Below, in pieces: positions 28,063 to 36,210 of a DNA stretch of 64,000 bases. The notes below the pieces were generated by a model. It worked only from the letters and a program-made list of their open reading frames with translations, ran no database searches and was not told the DNA's origin. Location of the stretch: the NCBI GenBank assembly GCA_038123735.1, contig JAYPAP010000003.1, forward strand, positions 1 to 64,000, written 5' to 3'. Every line of letters begins with the position of its first letter. Position 1 is the stretch's first letter. Source of the stretch: REDI01 sp038123735 (GTDB lineage: Bacteria; Myxococcota_A; UBA796; GCA-2862545). Position numbers and translations under genes: made by a program.

Positions 28063-28250
28063 TCCACGACCCCCCGATATACTGAACACATGTTCAAAAA
28101 GACGGGTTAATCGCCATAGTCAAGCCAGCAAGGCCTATGGAAAACCTGTTGCTTTCCTGGTGATGTCCTACCTCTCAAGCCGAAGATCCTTGACGGCATG
28201 ATTCTCCCGAGGCATTCTAGAGAGGTAAGGACACTGTAAGGGAGGCGCTC

Positions 28251-28484
28251 GTGGAGCGGTTTCAAGCGGAACGCGCAACACTCAACCGAATGAAGCCCAC
28301 ACTGGCTGAACGCCATGAGGGAGAGTTTGCTGTTCTGTTTGGGGAACGCCTCGTCGGCGTGTATCCCACCTCTCGGGAAGCTTACCGTGCGGGCCTTCAC
28401 GCAGCCGGAGTCGACCGGCCGTTCTACTTAGAGCGCATCACGCGTCGTCCGGACCCGGTATACATCGCAGGTGTTCGCGCCTGA
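28251..28484 (+). CDS. Small DUF5678-like protein
   Basis: 77 residues from a GTG preceded by GGGAGG with 5-nt spacing. The pattern GEFAVLFGERLVGVYPTSREAYRAGLHAAG...FYLERI is that of the small DUF5678 family (a beta-hairpin, then a helix). Such proteins are commonly encoded just before a retropepsin-like protein, as here: the next start overlaps this stop by 14 bp. Role unknown. Confidence 0.65.
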   Translation: MERFQAERATLNRMKPTLAERHEGEFAVLFGERLVGVYPTSREAYRAGLHAAGVDRPFYLERITRRPDPVYIAGVRA

Positions 28485-28971
28485 CCGTCTCCAGCTTCCG
28501 TCGGCGAACACGGAAGGTGCCGTGAGACAACGCGTCCAACTCCACATCGACTCCCTGTACGGTCCCCTGGTGCCGGTTGCACTGCGTCCTGAGCCAGAAC
28601 GGGCAGAGATGCTTCGGAATATGGGACGGGACGTGCCGACTCAAGTCCAGGGATGGGGTTTGATCGACACCGGAGCCCGTCAGACGTGCATCGATGAGCG
28701 GATGGCGCATCGCCTGTACCAGCAAGTTGGCGTCGCCCAGACTTACACCCCGAGTACGCAAGATTCAGAACCGCATGAAGCGCCCGTGTATTATGGGCTG
28801 ATGGCGTTTCCCGGGACACCTCTGCCCCAAATTGAGCAAACGATGCTAGGTATGGCGCTCGGCTACACGGTACAAGGCGGCACGGTGGTGGCGTTGCTCG
28901 GGAGGGACTGGCTCGCCGGCCTCCGAATGATATATGACGGACCAACTGGTCAATTAGACATTTATGTCTGA
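28471..28971 (+). CDS. Retropepsin-like aspartic protease domain protein
   Basis: 166 residues from GTG 28471; GTG 28519 is possible. The active-site loop GLIDTGARQTCIDERMA matches the DTGA signature of retroviral-type aspartic proteases, and the second hydrophobic motif is VVALLGRDWLAGLRM. A single-domain retropepsin must act as a dimer. No membrane anchor is seen, so it is probably cytoplasmic. It overlaps the DUF5678-like gene, suggesting a fixed two-protein module. Confidence 0.72.
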   Translation: MFAPDRLQLPSANTEGAVRQRVQLHIDSLYGPLVPVALRPEPERAEMLRNMGRDVPTQVQGWGLIDTGARQTCIDERMAHRLYQQVGVAQTYTPSTQDSEPHEAPVYYGLMAFPGTPLPQIEQTMLGMALGYTVQGGTVVALLGRDWLAGLRMIYDGPTGQLDIYV

Positions 28972-28997
28972 TTTCGTGAGCACACTGGGAGCGCAGG

Positions 28998-29573
28998 ATG
29001 GACAATAAGCCGGACATTCGCAGGCACTTCCGCCGCTGGCGTGCTGAAGTGGATGAGGGCACCCGGGGTCAGTTTACCCGGCGCGCCTGCTCGCGCCTGG
29101 CCGAGCTTCCAGAGTGGACACAAGCCGAAATGGTGGCTTTATATATGGCTCTGCCAGGCGAACCCCATCTCGGGAGCCTGTGGGAGCGGGCCTGGTCCGA
29201 GGGGAAGCGAGTTGCGCTCCCCATCGTTGAGACCAAAGATGCGCCGCTCATTTGGCGGCTCTACGAGCCCAACGCCACGCTTCAGAAAGGCGCATTTCGC
29301 GTTCCCGAGCCTCCAGCCTCTGCTCCAACCATCGAGCCGTCGGAGATAGATCTCGTCGTTGTTCCTGGACTCGCTGCCGATGAATCAGGCTACCGCGTAG
29401 GATATGGCGGGGGCTACTATGACCGCTCCTTACCGAGCTGCCTCCATGCCACCCGAGTTTGGCTCGGAATGGATGACCAGGTCTTACCGCAAGTGCCCCA
29501 TGATGATTTCGACGAGCGGGTCCACGTCTTGGTCACCCAGAGTCGTACCGTCCGCGCATCATCCGAGGGCTGA
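28998..29573 (+). CDS. 5-formyltetrahydrofolate cyclo-ligase
   Basis: 191 residues, the usual size. The diagnostic ATP/substrate segment VVPGLAADESGYRVGYGGGYYDR is present, in pieces LVVVPGLA and GYGGGYYDR, near residues 115-140. The N-terminal RRHFRRWRAEV helix is usual for the family. The enzyme uses ATP to turn 5-formyl-THF into 5,10-methenyl-THF in the cytoplasm. It starts 27 nt after the retropepsin gene and is followed after 4 nt by a lipoprotein gene, so it may be in the same transcript. Confidence 0.93.
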   Translation: MDNKPDIRRHFRRWRAEVDEGTRGQFTRRACSRLAELPEWTQAEMVALYMALPGEPHLGSLWERAWSEGKRVALPIVETKDAPLIWRLYEPNATLQKGAFRVPEPPASAPTIEPSEIDLVVVPGLAADESGYRVGYGGGYYDRSLPSCLHATRVWLGMDDQVLPQVPHDDFDERVHVLVTQSRTVRASSEG

Positions 29574-29577
29574 GTCT

Positions 29578-30381
29578 ATGCGCACCCTCCTGTTCGTTGT
29601 CGCGGCACTTGGTTGTACGAACGATACGTTCGACCCAGCTTCGCACCTGGACCAAGTTTGCCTCGCGATCGGAGCACCACTCTCGGCGCGACTGGATCTT
29701 CCCACTGTAGAACAATCCGCGACTGACCTCCCGAATGAGGCCTTGCGACTCGATGTCGACACCGAGGGAATGACCCTCAATGGCCACTCGCTACCCAGTG
29801 GTGTCATGATTGAGGACATGGCGCGGGTACTCGCCCTCAACGCGACGACTAAAGGCCAATCCGTCGGCCCGATGATCGTCTCCGCGCCTGCGTCGATGCC
29901 AGCCAATGCAGTGCTCCGTCCTAGCATTCGAGCAGCTCGGGAATCGAAGACGTCGTTGGCTGGGCTCGCATTTTCCCGCGAAGAAATTCGACTTCCGGAC
30001 ACTCCGGATGAGGCATATCGACTGGACCTTGAGCGGCAGCTCGTGGGTCGTGACCATGCCGGCCGCTCGGCATTTTTGAGTAGCGAGCTCGACCAGTTGC
30101 TCAGTGCCTGCGATGCTCCCTCATCCTGGCAAGATGAGGTTGGGCGCGCCCCGTGGAGCCAGAAGTGCAAAACACTACGAGATGCCGTCGTCACGCAGGC
30201 GCGCACCTGCCGCCGCACCAACGCTCGCCGAGCCGCCACGGTGGCACAGATGATGTCCACGCCAGCATACGCGCATCGGCCCACGCTCGTCAGTATCGAC
30301 TACACATCTATAGCCAAGGATGCACCTGCGAATACCTCATGGTCCGACTGGCTCACTAAGCAGGCGACACAGCCGAACTAG
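29578..30381 (+). CDS. Lipoprotein with ExbD-like region
   Basis: 267 residues. The signal ends in a lipobox (FVVAALGC, residue 13). Residues ~60-130 (LRLDVDTEGMTLNG...IVSAPASMPANAVLRPSIRAARES) recall the periplasmic domain of ExbD/TolR proteins, which has the pattern VxIDxxGxIxxNG...VxIxADxxVPYxxVxxVxDAAR. A normal ExbD has an N-terminal membrane helix instead of a lipid anchor. The C-terminal half has three or four Cys and a helical, Arg-rich stretch. It could be a receiver of TonB-like energy, but this is speculative. Confidence 0.55.
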   Translation: MRTLLFVVAALGCTNDTFDPASHLDQVCLAIGAPLSARLDLPTVEQSATDLPNEALRLDVDTEGMTLNGHSLPSGVMIEDMARVLALNATTKGQSVGPMIVSAPASMPANAVLRPSIRAARESKTSLAGLAFSREEIRLPDTPDEAYRLDLERQLVGRDHAGRSAFLSSELDQLLSACDAPSSWQDEVGRAPWSQKCKTLRDAVVTQARTCRRTNARRAATVAQMMSTPAYAHRPTLVSIDYTSIAKDAPANTSWSDWLTKQATQPN

Positions 30382-30454
30382 CGCCGCCCCACGGCCTCGA
30401 ATGGTTGCCCTACCCACAGCGGGCTAGCCAATCGAAACCGCTTCGGTTACAAAC

Positions 30455-30473
30455 GAAAGTGAAAGTCGTTTTC
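30455..30473 (+). promoter_or_regulatory. Fur-box-like operator
   Basis: GAAAGTGAAAGTCGTTTTC matches 13 of 19 bases of the Fur consensus GATAATGATAATCATTATC and ends 13 nt before the GTG of the hydroxylase-TonB receptor gene. Iron-loaded Fur binding here would repress that gene. A second, better site is found at 36192-36210. Confidence 0.6.
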
Positions 30474-30486
30474 AATTAGGCGCGCT

Positions 30487-33400
30487 GTGTTCCCTTCCCT
30501 GTTCGACAACGCCAACCTGTGGTTTACCCTCACAGACCCCTTCGCCGACCCGACCAGCCGTACGTGGCTCGGAGCACTCGCCATCGGTGCTGTGGTGGGA
30601 CTGATCATTTGGCGTCGAACAACCGACCACTCCCTGTGGCAGGCACCCCTGGTATTCGGCGCGTGGCTCCGCACCCGAGCCTGGTCCAAGAGCGGCCGTC
30701 TGGACATCTCACTGCTCTTGTTCCGCCAGATACTTGCCTTTTTCGGACTGGCAATTCCCGCGATAGCGCTCGCGACGTGGTTCGCTCAGCGCGGCGTTAT
30801 TCTGGCCGATCGAACCCTCGGCGCGCCACCGTCTGAGCTTTGGCTCCCGGACATCGCCGTTGTCGCCCTCTACACCCTCACCCTATTCGTCGTGCAAGAC
30901 GCATCTCGGTTCGTGCTCCACGCGCTCATGCACCGGGTCCCCACCCTCTGGCAATTCCACCAAGTACACCACTCCGCAGAAGTACTTACCCCCCTGACAT
31001 TTCACCGTATTCATCCGGTTGAGTCTGCACTTTACGCTGTCCGCGGCATCATCGCGACGACGGTAGTTGCGGCACCGGCCTACTGGTTATTTCGCGAACA
31101 CGCCGTCGTATGGACCCTATTCGGCGTGCATGGACTGGGGCTCCTCCTCAACGCGGTCGCCGGCAACCTCCGCCACAGCGAGATTTGGTGGTCCTTCGGC
31201 CCCACCATTGAGCGATGGCTCATCTCCCCCGCTCAGCACCAGCTTCATCACGGCGACGAGTCGAGCGAGCACCCCCAAAACCTGGGTACCTGGCTCTCTA
31301 TCTGGGACCGCCTCTATGGCTCGCTTCGGCTCGCCGGCCCCACGCCGCCACCACGATTCGGCCTGAAGGAGACCGAGAGAAACCACGCTCATACGCTAAC
31401 GAGTGCCCTCATCGGCCCATTTCTTGGGGCAATTCGCTACCGACCGATGCGCCTGACAGCACTCCTCTCGGCAATCGGCCTGTCGCTCCTCGGCAGCACC
31501 CGCGCCAAGGCAACAGAGGCTGAGGAGGCGGAGCGCGCGGAGGAGAGCGACGACTTTGAAGTCATCGTCGAGGTGGAAGGCGAACTGCCTCGCGTCGCCG
31601 GCTCCGCCCACGTGGTGACCGAAAAGGAGCTAGAACGCTTTGAAATGGACGATGTCGGCCGGGTGCTTGCCACGGTGCCTGGCGTGTACATCCGCGACGA
31701 GGATGGTCAGGGTCTTCGGCCGAATATCGGCATTCGCGGTGCCAGCTCACAGCGCTCGGCGAAGATCACCCTCCTCGAGGACGGCATCCCCTTCGCTCCA
31801 GCCCCATATGCTGCGCCCGCCGCCTATTTCTTTCCCCTGCTTACACGCATGACCGCCATGGAAGTGGTCAAGGGTCCGGCGGCCATCCAACACGGGCCCA
31901 ATACGGTGGGGGGCACGGTCAACCTGAAGACCCGCTCCGTACCGCGTGATGGACTCGATGCTGCGATCGACACCTCGATCGGGAACTATACTTCGGGCAA
32001 GGCCCACGCATGGCTAGGCGGCGGCGACCAACGTGGAGGCTGGTTGATCGAAGGGGTGCATCTCGGGACCCGCGGGTTCTGGAACCCGGATGTCACGACG
32101 CCAGTCGGAACGCGACGCTCAGAAGTCATGGCCAAAGGCCGAATCAACACCACCAACTCCGGCGACTCCATCCAGCTCAAGCTCACAGCGTCGCAAGAAG
32201 ATTCGCGGGCCACCTATCTCGGACTACACGGCGACGACTTCGCGGCCGACCCACTTCGCCGATATGGCGCCACCTCCGAGGCCCGACTCACCTCCAATCG
32301 CCTCGGAGCGACGCTTGGCTACCAAGGTCAAATGGGCGAAGATCGTTCGTTTCGGGTATCCGCCTACGGGCATCGATTGACGAGGTCATGGCGAAAATTC
32401 AATGGATTCGCAGGTGCAACGGACCCGCATGCCATCCTGACGAGCCCGGACTCCGGTCGAAACGCGTCCTGGTTGGCCTTATTGCGTGGTCTGTCCGACT
32501 CGTTAACCGAGGATGAACGTGCCGTAATCGGAACAAATGAGAGGGTATTCACCTCCGGGGGCCTCCTCGGCACCCTCCGGAGTTCTTGGCGCGCCTCCGA
32601 CGACAGCCTGATCGATTCTGCACGCGGTGAATTCGGTATTCGCCTTCATTATGACCATGTCCAGCGATTCCATACCGAGGAACAGTTCGACCTCGTCGCA
32701 GGAACCCTGGTCGACCGCGGCCAGCCCGTGGCCACCACGAGGGATGACGTGTCGACCGCTGCCGCCCTCTCGGCCCACACCGCGTGGGGCATCCGAACGG
32801 GGTCGCTCTCCTGGGAACCCGGATTCCGCCTGGAGACCGTGCATACGGCAGTGGATGGCAAGCCCGACGGAGCCTGGCGCATCCACCCACTGCCCGGATT
32901 CGGCGCCCGTTGGCAACCTACCGACTCGATCGCGTTGTTCGCCGGCGTCTATCGTGGTTTATCGCCAGTTGCACCTGGGCAAGCACCGGAGACACGAGCG
33001 GAGACCGCATGGAACTCCGAGGCTGGACTGCGGGCGCTCATCGGCCCGGGTTCCATTGAACTGACTGGATTTCTCAGCGACTATGCCAACTTAACGGGCG
33101 AGTGCTCGTTCGCGTCTGGCTGCACCGACGATGCGGTCGGTGACCAGTTCAGCGCCGGTGCGGTGCAGGTTGGCGGCGTCGAGTTCGCCGGGAAACTGGA
33201 AGCTCCCCTTGGCCGGGGCTGGTCGGCGCCCGTGGGTGTCAACGTCACCTGGACGGAATCTCGCTTTCGAGACTCATTCCAGAGTTCATTCCCCCTATTT
33301 GGGTCGGTCGAAGCCGGTGATTACTTGCCCTACGTACCCAGGGCCCAAGGGGCCGCTCAACTCGGCCTCTCACACCCGCGTGGTGGCCTCTTCGGCTCAG

Positions 33401-33630
33401 TGGAATGGGCCTCGGCCCAGCTGGATGCTGCCGGCCCCACGACGGAGGCCCAACTTCCGGGCCGGACCTTGGTACACCTCAGCGCCCAAGCCCATCTGCA
33501 TGATCAGATCACCCTTTACGGGACCGTCCAAAATGCACTGAACAGCCAGGTGCAAGCTTCCCTCCGCCCCTACGGCGCCCGCCCGGTTGGACCACGCCTC
33601 CTCACGTTGGGCGTCAAGGGCCGGCGCTAG
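30487..33630 (+). CDS. Fatty-acid-hydroxylase-type membrane domain fused to a FecA-like TonB-dependent receptor
   Basis: 1047 residues in one uninterrupted frame. Residues ~20-300 form a membrane enzyme of the sterol-desaturase/fatty-acid-hydroxylase family with the His clusters of its di-iron site: HALMH, FHQVHHS, HRIHP and QHQLHHGD. At residue ~321 a second signal-like segment follows (MRLTALLSAIGLSLLG, then STRAKA, a good signal-peptidase site). Next come a plug domain (VVTEKELERF, DEDGQGLRPNIGIRGASSQ, VVKGPAAIQHGPNTVGG) and a large beta-barrel typical of FecA-like ferric-citrate receptors. ATG 31447 is a possible internal start but has no Shine-Dalgarno sequence. An inner-membrane enzyme joined to an outer-membrane barrel would need cleavage at the internal signal. 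The Fur-like site upstream and the iron genes downstream support ferric-siderophore or citrate uptake. Confidence 0.85.
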   Translation: MFPSLFDNANLWFTLTDPFADPTSRTWLGALAIGAVVGLIIWRRTTDHSLWQAPLVFGAWLRTRAWSKSGRLDISLLLFRQILAFFGLAIPAIALATWFAQRGVILADRTLGAPPSELWLPDIAVVALYTLTLFVVQDASRFVLHALMHRVPTLWQFHQVHHSAEVLTPLTFHRIHPVESALYAVRGIIATTVVAAPAYWLFREHAVVWTLFGVHGLGLLLNAVAGNLRHSEIWWSFGPTIERWLISPAQHQLHHGDESSEHPQNLGTWLSIWDRLYGSLRLAGPTPPPRFGLKETERNHAHTLTSALIGPFLGAIRYRPMRLTALLSAIGLSLLGSTRAKATEAEEAERAEESDDFEVIVEVEGELPRVAGSAHVVTEKELERFEMDDVGRVLATVPGVYIRDEDGQGLRPNIGIRGASSQRSAKITLLEDGIPFAPAPYAAPAAYFFPLLTRMTAMEVVKGPAAIQHGPNTVGGTVNLKTRSVPRDGLDAAIDTSIGNYTSGKAHAWLGGGDQRGGWLIEGVHLGTRGFWNPDVTTPVGTRRSEVMAKGRINTTNSGDSIQLKLTASQEDSRATYLGLHGDDFAADPLRRYGATSEARLTSNRLGATLGYQGQMGEDRSFRVSAYGHRLTRSWRKFNGFAGATDPHAILTSPDSGRNASWLALLRGLSDSLTEDERAVIGTNERVFTSGGLLGTLRSSWRASDDSLIDSARGEFGIRLHYDHVQRFHTEEQFDLVAGTLVDRGQPVATTRDDVSTAAALSAHTAWGIRTGSLSWEPGFRLETVHTAVDGKPDGAWRIHPLPGFGARWQPTDSIALFAGVYRGLSPVAPGQAPETRAETAWNSEAGLRALIGPGSIELTGFLSDYANLTGECSFASGCTDDAVGDQFSAGAVQVGGVEFAGKLEAPLGRGWSAPVGVNVTWTESRFRDSFQSSFPLFGSVEAGDYLPYVPRAQGAAQLGLSHPRGGLFGSVEWASAQLDAAGPTTEAQLPGRTLVHLSAQAHLHDQITLYGTVQNALNSQVQASLRPYGARPVGPRLLTLGVKGRR

Positions 33631-34802
33631 TCGTTATCCCCCGCCGCCTCCGCAGGGATGGCGAGCGCCAAGATGGTACCCACGTCTCGCTTGAGGACAT
33701 CGGTCAGTTCCACAAGGATGCCCTGCAGCTCGTCAAGCGTAGGGTCTGAAGCCACAACCGCCTCATGGACAGGACTATCCATCGCTCCGGCCAAGGCCTT
33801 CGCGCGCGTGGCAAGAGTGACTACCTCCGCTGAGATATCACCGTGCCCCCGCTCCGAGAGCACATCGTCCAGCCCGACCCCTTCACCCCCGGTAAAGAAG
33901 TTCAGGAAGCCCTCCATATTAGCCTCGATCGCCTCCGCGCTTCGGCGGGAAGCCACGTGCTCAGCATCGGATGCACACAAGGTTTGTGCGCAATCGCGGG
34001 TCCCCATCGGCTTTTCGACCTTGAGGTTCTTGAGGGTGGTGTCGACGAAAAACGTTGCCGCAAATACATCGTTCATCGCGGATTTCTGGCTACTAAAAAG
34101 GACTGAGGAGGTTCCGGCAGCACCGAGTTCTTGCCCAAAAGCGACCATTGCGGTCCGCTGGTCGGTCAGCTTCGCTCGGACGTCCTTGGCGAGTACCGCC
34201 GCATAGTTCGCTCGTGACGTACGAATTCCATCCGCTCCCGCCGCTTCCCAGGCCGAGTCAATGCCCACCACGGAAGCACATGCGTGGCTCTCCGCCCCAA
34301 ACAGCAGGTGCTCTAGCGCATCCAGACCGCGGACGTTCACCAATGCAGAGTCTGCCCATCCGGCTGTTTGATACCCGCCGTTCAGCGTCTCCTGGTCGAT
34401 CCGACACCCGTTACCAGGAGGCCAGGAATATACCGAGACGAGCCCATCTTCCCCACTGATCACCTTGCCACGCTCCCCCAATGGCCCTACGGCCATCGGA
34501 GCGACCCGATGCCAGGCTTGCATCGTCCCCCACCAAGCCTCGCGAGCGGCGCTCAACGCATCATCATCCAGGGGACTTGCCGCCCAGGCATCCATCGCGG
34601 ACACCAGGACTTCAGACTCGGCAACCGTGGCATCGAGGGCCGGCAGCACAACCCCGCTGGTCATCCCCTCGAGCATCGCTCCAGCTGTCGGATCCAATGT
34701 CTCAGTCTGGACGCGGCAGGCGCTATGGGTCGCACACAAGCACGCCACAAATAAAGGTGAAAACCTATTGATTACCAAATGGCTAAAGGTCAGTTGCATC
34801 AC
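33627..34802 (-). CDS. Imelysin-like (peptidase M75 family) lipoprotein
   Basis: 391 residues with an N-terminal export signal (LFVACLCATHSAC). The imelysin fold is indicated by AWHRVAPMAVGPLGERGKVI, YSWPPGNGCRID, and the family core at GLDALEHLLFG. The usual GxHxxE motif reads GLDALE, so the His is Asp. Imelysins are iron-regulated envelope proteins tied to iron uptake rather than proven proteases. The gene is translationally coupled (ATGA) to the DUF4856-like gene upstream, and its stop overlaps the convergent TonB-receptor stop by 4 bp. Confidence 0.82.
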   Translation of the reverse strand: MMQLTFSHLVINRFSPLFVACLCATHSACRVQTETLDPTAGAMLEGMTSGVVLPALDATVAESEVLVSAMDAWAASPLDDDALSAAREAWWGTMQAWHRVAPMAVGPLGERGKVISGEDGLVSVYSWPPGNGCRIDQETLNGGYQTAGWADSALVNVRGLDALEHLLFGAESHACASVVGIDSAWEAAGADGIRTSRANYAAVLAKDVRAKLTDQRTAMVAFGQELGAAGTSSVLFSSQKSAMNDVFAATFFVDTTLKNLKVEKPMGTRDCAQTLCASDAEHVASRRSAEAIEANMEGFLNFFTGGEGVGLDDVLSERGHGDISAEVVTLATRAKALAGAMDSPVHEAVVASDPTLDELQGILVELTDVLKRDVGTILALAIPAEAAGDND

Positions 34803-36142
34803 TCTTCATCCAGTTCGTAGGTGCGCGCGAGCAGTGAACGCGCCTCGAGAAGACGGATCTCATATGCGGCAAAGCTAGCGGAGTCGACGGCCGGTTTATC
34901 ACCGATCAACTCATGCAGTCTCTTAAAGTCCGACCCACTCATCCGAGAATCGGGATTGAACTGAAACCCTAAGGTACATCCCTTCAGTTTCGCCGAGTGC
35001 TGTGCATGCATCTCAAACGAGTACCCTTCGGTTCCCGCAGCCGACTGTGCTTCAAGTACGGCATTTAAACTCGTAATAGCCCGGGCAGCGATCACGTCCT
35101 CCCATGCGAGCACGGCCTCATCCCTCAGCGCGACCAATTGCTCCATCTCGGACTCAGTCAGTGACGTTGATGCATCGGCGATGATCTGACGCCCAGCCCC
35201 CAGGGCCTCGAATACGCGCCGACCGCCGTCTTTATCCTCAGTCGCCAGGCCCGCCGCTTCGACCGCCCAGCTGGTATTCCACTCGGAACGGACATCAATC
35301 GCACCGTCTCCGTTGGTGTCGAAGCCCGGAATGTCGCGCACAGCCATACCGCCCCGGCCCAAGTAGTCGCGCGAAGCACCAAAATAGCCAAACGCCTCGT
35401 CCCATTGATGTTCGAGCTCGGTGTATGATTTCCCTTCGACGACAGCCGAATGGTCCGCCAAGAGGCCCTTTCCTTCAATATCGTTGTCCAGGTAGTCGTC
35501 TGCAGCTTGAGAGAACCCCATGGCACCCCGAACGAAGCTCTCGAGCAGCTGGCGCCGATCCACTCCGTCTGCGGATAGATACACCTCTGCAATGGGCTCC
35601 CCGCTTGGGGTCAGAGGTTTGTCGCCGTTAGACCAAGCTACGGCAGCAACGTCGACCTCTTGGACCCAAGTATCGACGAGCCCTTGCGGAGTCACTGGCT
35701 CACTCGACGACCAACCCGAGAGCCCGAGCGACCAGTCCCGCGTCTGACCGGTTTCGTCATTACCCGCGAGCTTCGCATAGATACTGGCATCGCCTATCTC
35801 ACCGTAGGTCGTCTGCAACAAGCCTTCATCCGCTCCCCTGACGATCGCCACCCCTCCCCCACTTGCACCGTCGAACTGGAGGTAGAAGGCCAGGTCCTGG
35901 CTGACATCACCGGGTGCTATGACCCGCCCGCCCTCGATCGCACGGGTGAGGCCACCCAGGTAGAGCATCCCATCATCCAGGAGGAGATTCCGGAGGACTT
36001 GCCCATTGTATGCCACGCTGGACTCACCGGTACGCCCTACAAAAGCATACTCCCCGTCAAACTGCTGCTGTCCACCCTCGGACCCATTTGTGCACCCACA
36101 GGCGACGACCAAGATGCCGAGTACGAGACAAGCTGGACGCAT
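34799..36142 (-). CDS. DUF4856-like lipoprotein of an iron-uptake locus
   Basis: 447 residues. I chose ATG 36142 rather than 36169 because AGGAGG lies 6 nt upstream and the protein then begins with a lipoprotein signal (PACLVLGILVVACGC). DUF4856-type features are the segments SYTELEHQWDEAFGYFG and AVRDIPGFDTNGDGAIDVRSEW. These proteins accompany imelysin and TonB receptors in iron loci of many Gram-negatives; no activity is established. The Fur-like site at 36192-36210 lies 50 bp upstream, so this gene and the imelysin gene form a likely iron-repressed unit. Confidence 0.75.
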   Translation of the reverse strand: MRPACLVLGILVVACGCTNGSEGGQQQFDGEYAFVGRTGESSVAYNGQVLRNLLLDDGMLYLGGLTRAIEGGRVIAPGDVSQDLAFYLQFDGASGGGVAIVRGADEGLLQTTYGEIGDASIYAKLAGNDETGQTRDWSLGLSGWSSSEPVTPQGLVDTWVQEVDVAAVAWSNGDKPLTPSGEPIAEVYLSADGVDRRQLLESFVRGAMGFSQAADDYLDNDIEGKGLLADHSAVVEGKSYTELEHQWDEAFGYFGASRDYLGRGGMAVRDIPGFDTNGDGAIDVRSEWNTSWAVEAAGLATEDKDGGRRVFEALGAGRQIIADASTSLTESEMEQLVALRDEAVLAWEDVIAARAITSLNAVLEAQSAAGTEGYSFEMHAQHSAKLKGCTLGFQFNPDSRMSGSDFKRLHELIGDKPAVDSASFAAYEIRLLEARSLLARTYELDEE

Positions 36143-36191
36143 GGCCACCCTCCTGAAGTGCCGCCGCAAGCTATGAGGGGGTTAGCTTATT

Positions 36192-36210
36192 GAAAATGAA
36201 TGTCAATATC
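36192..36210 (-). promoter_or_regulatory. Fur-box-like operator
   Basis: Read on the minus strand, GATATTGACATTCATTTTC matches 15 of 19 bases of the Fur consensus. It sits between the permease stop and the DUF4856-like start, on the promoter side of the DUF4856/imelysin pair. Confidence 0.72.
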
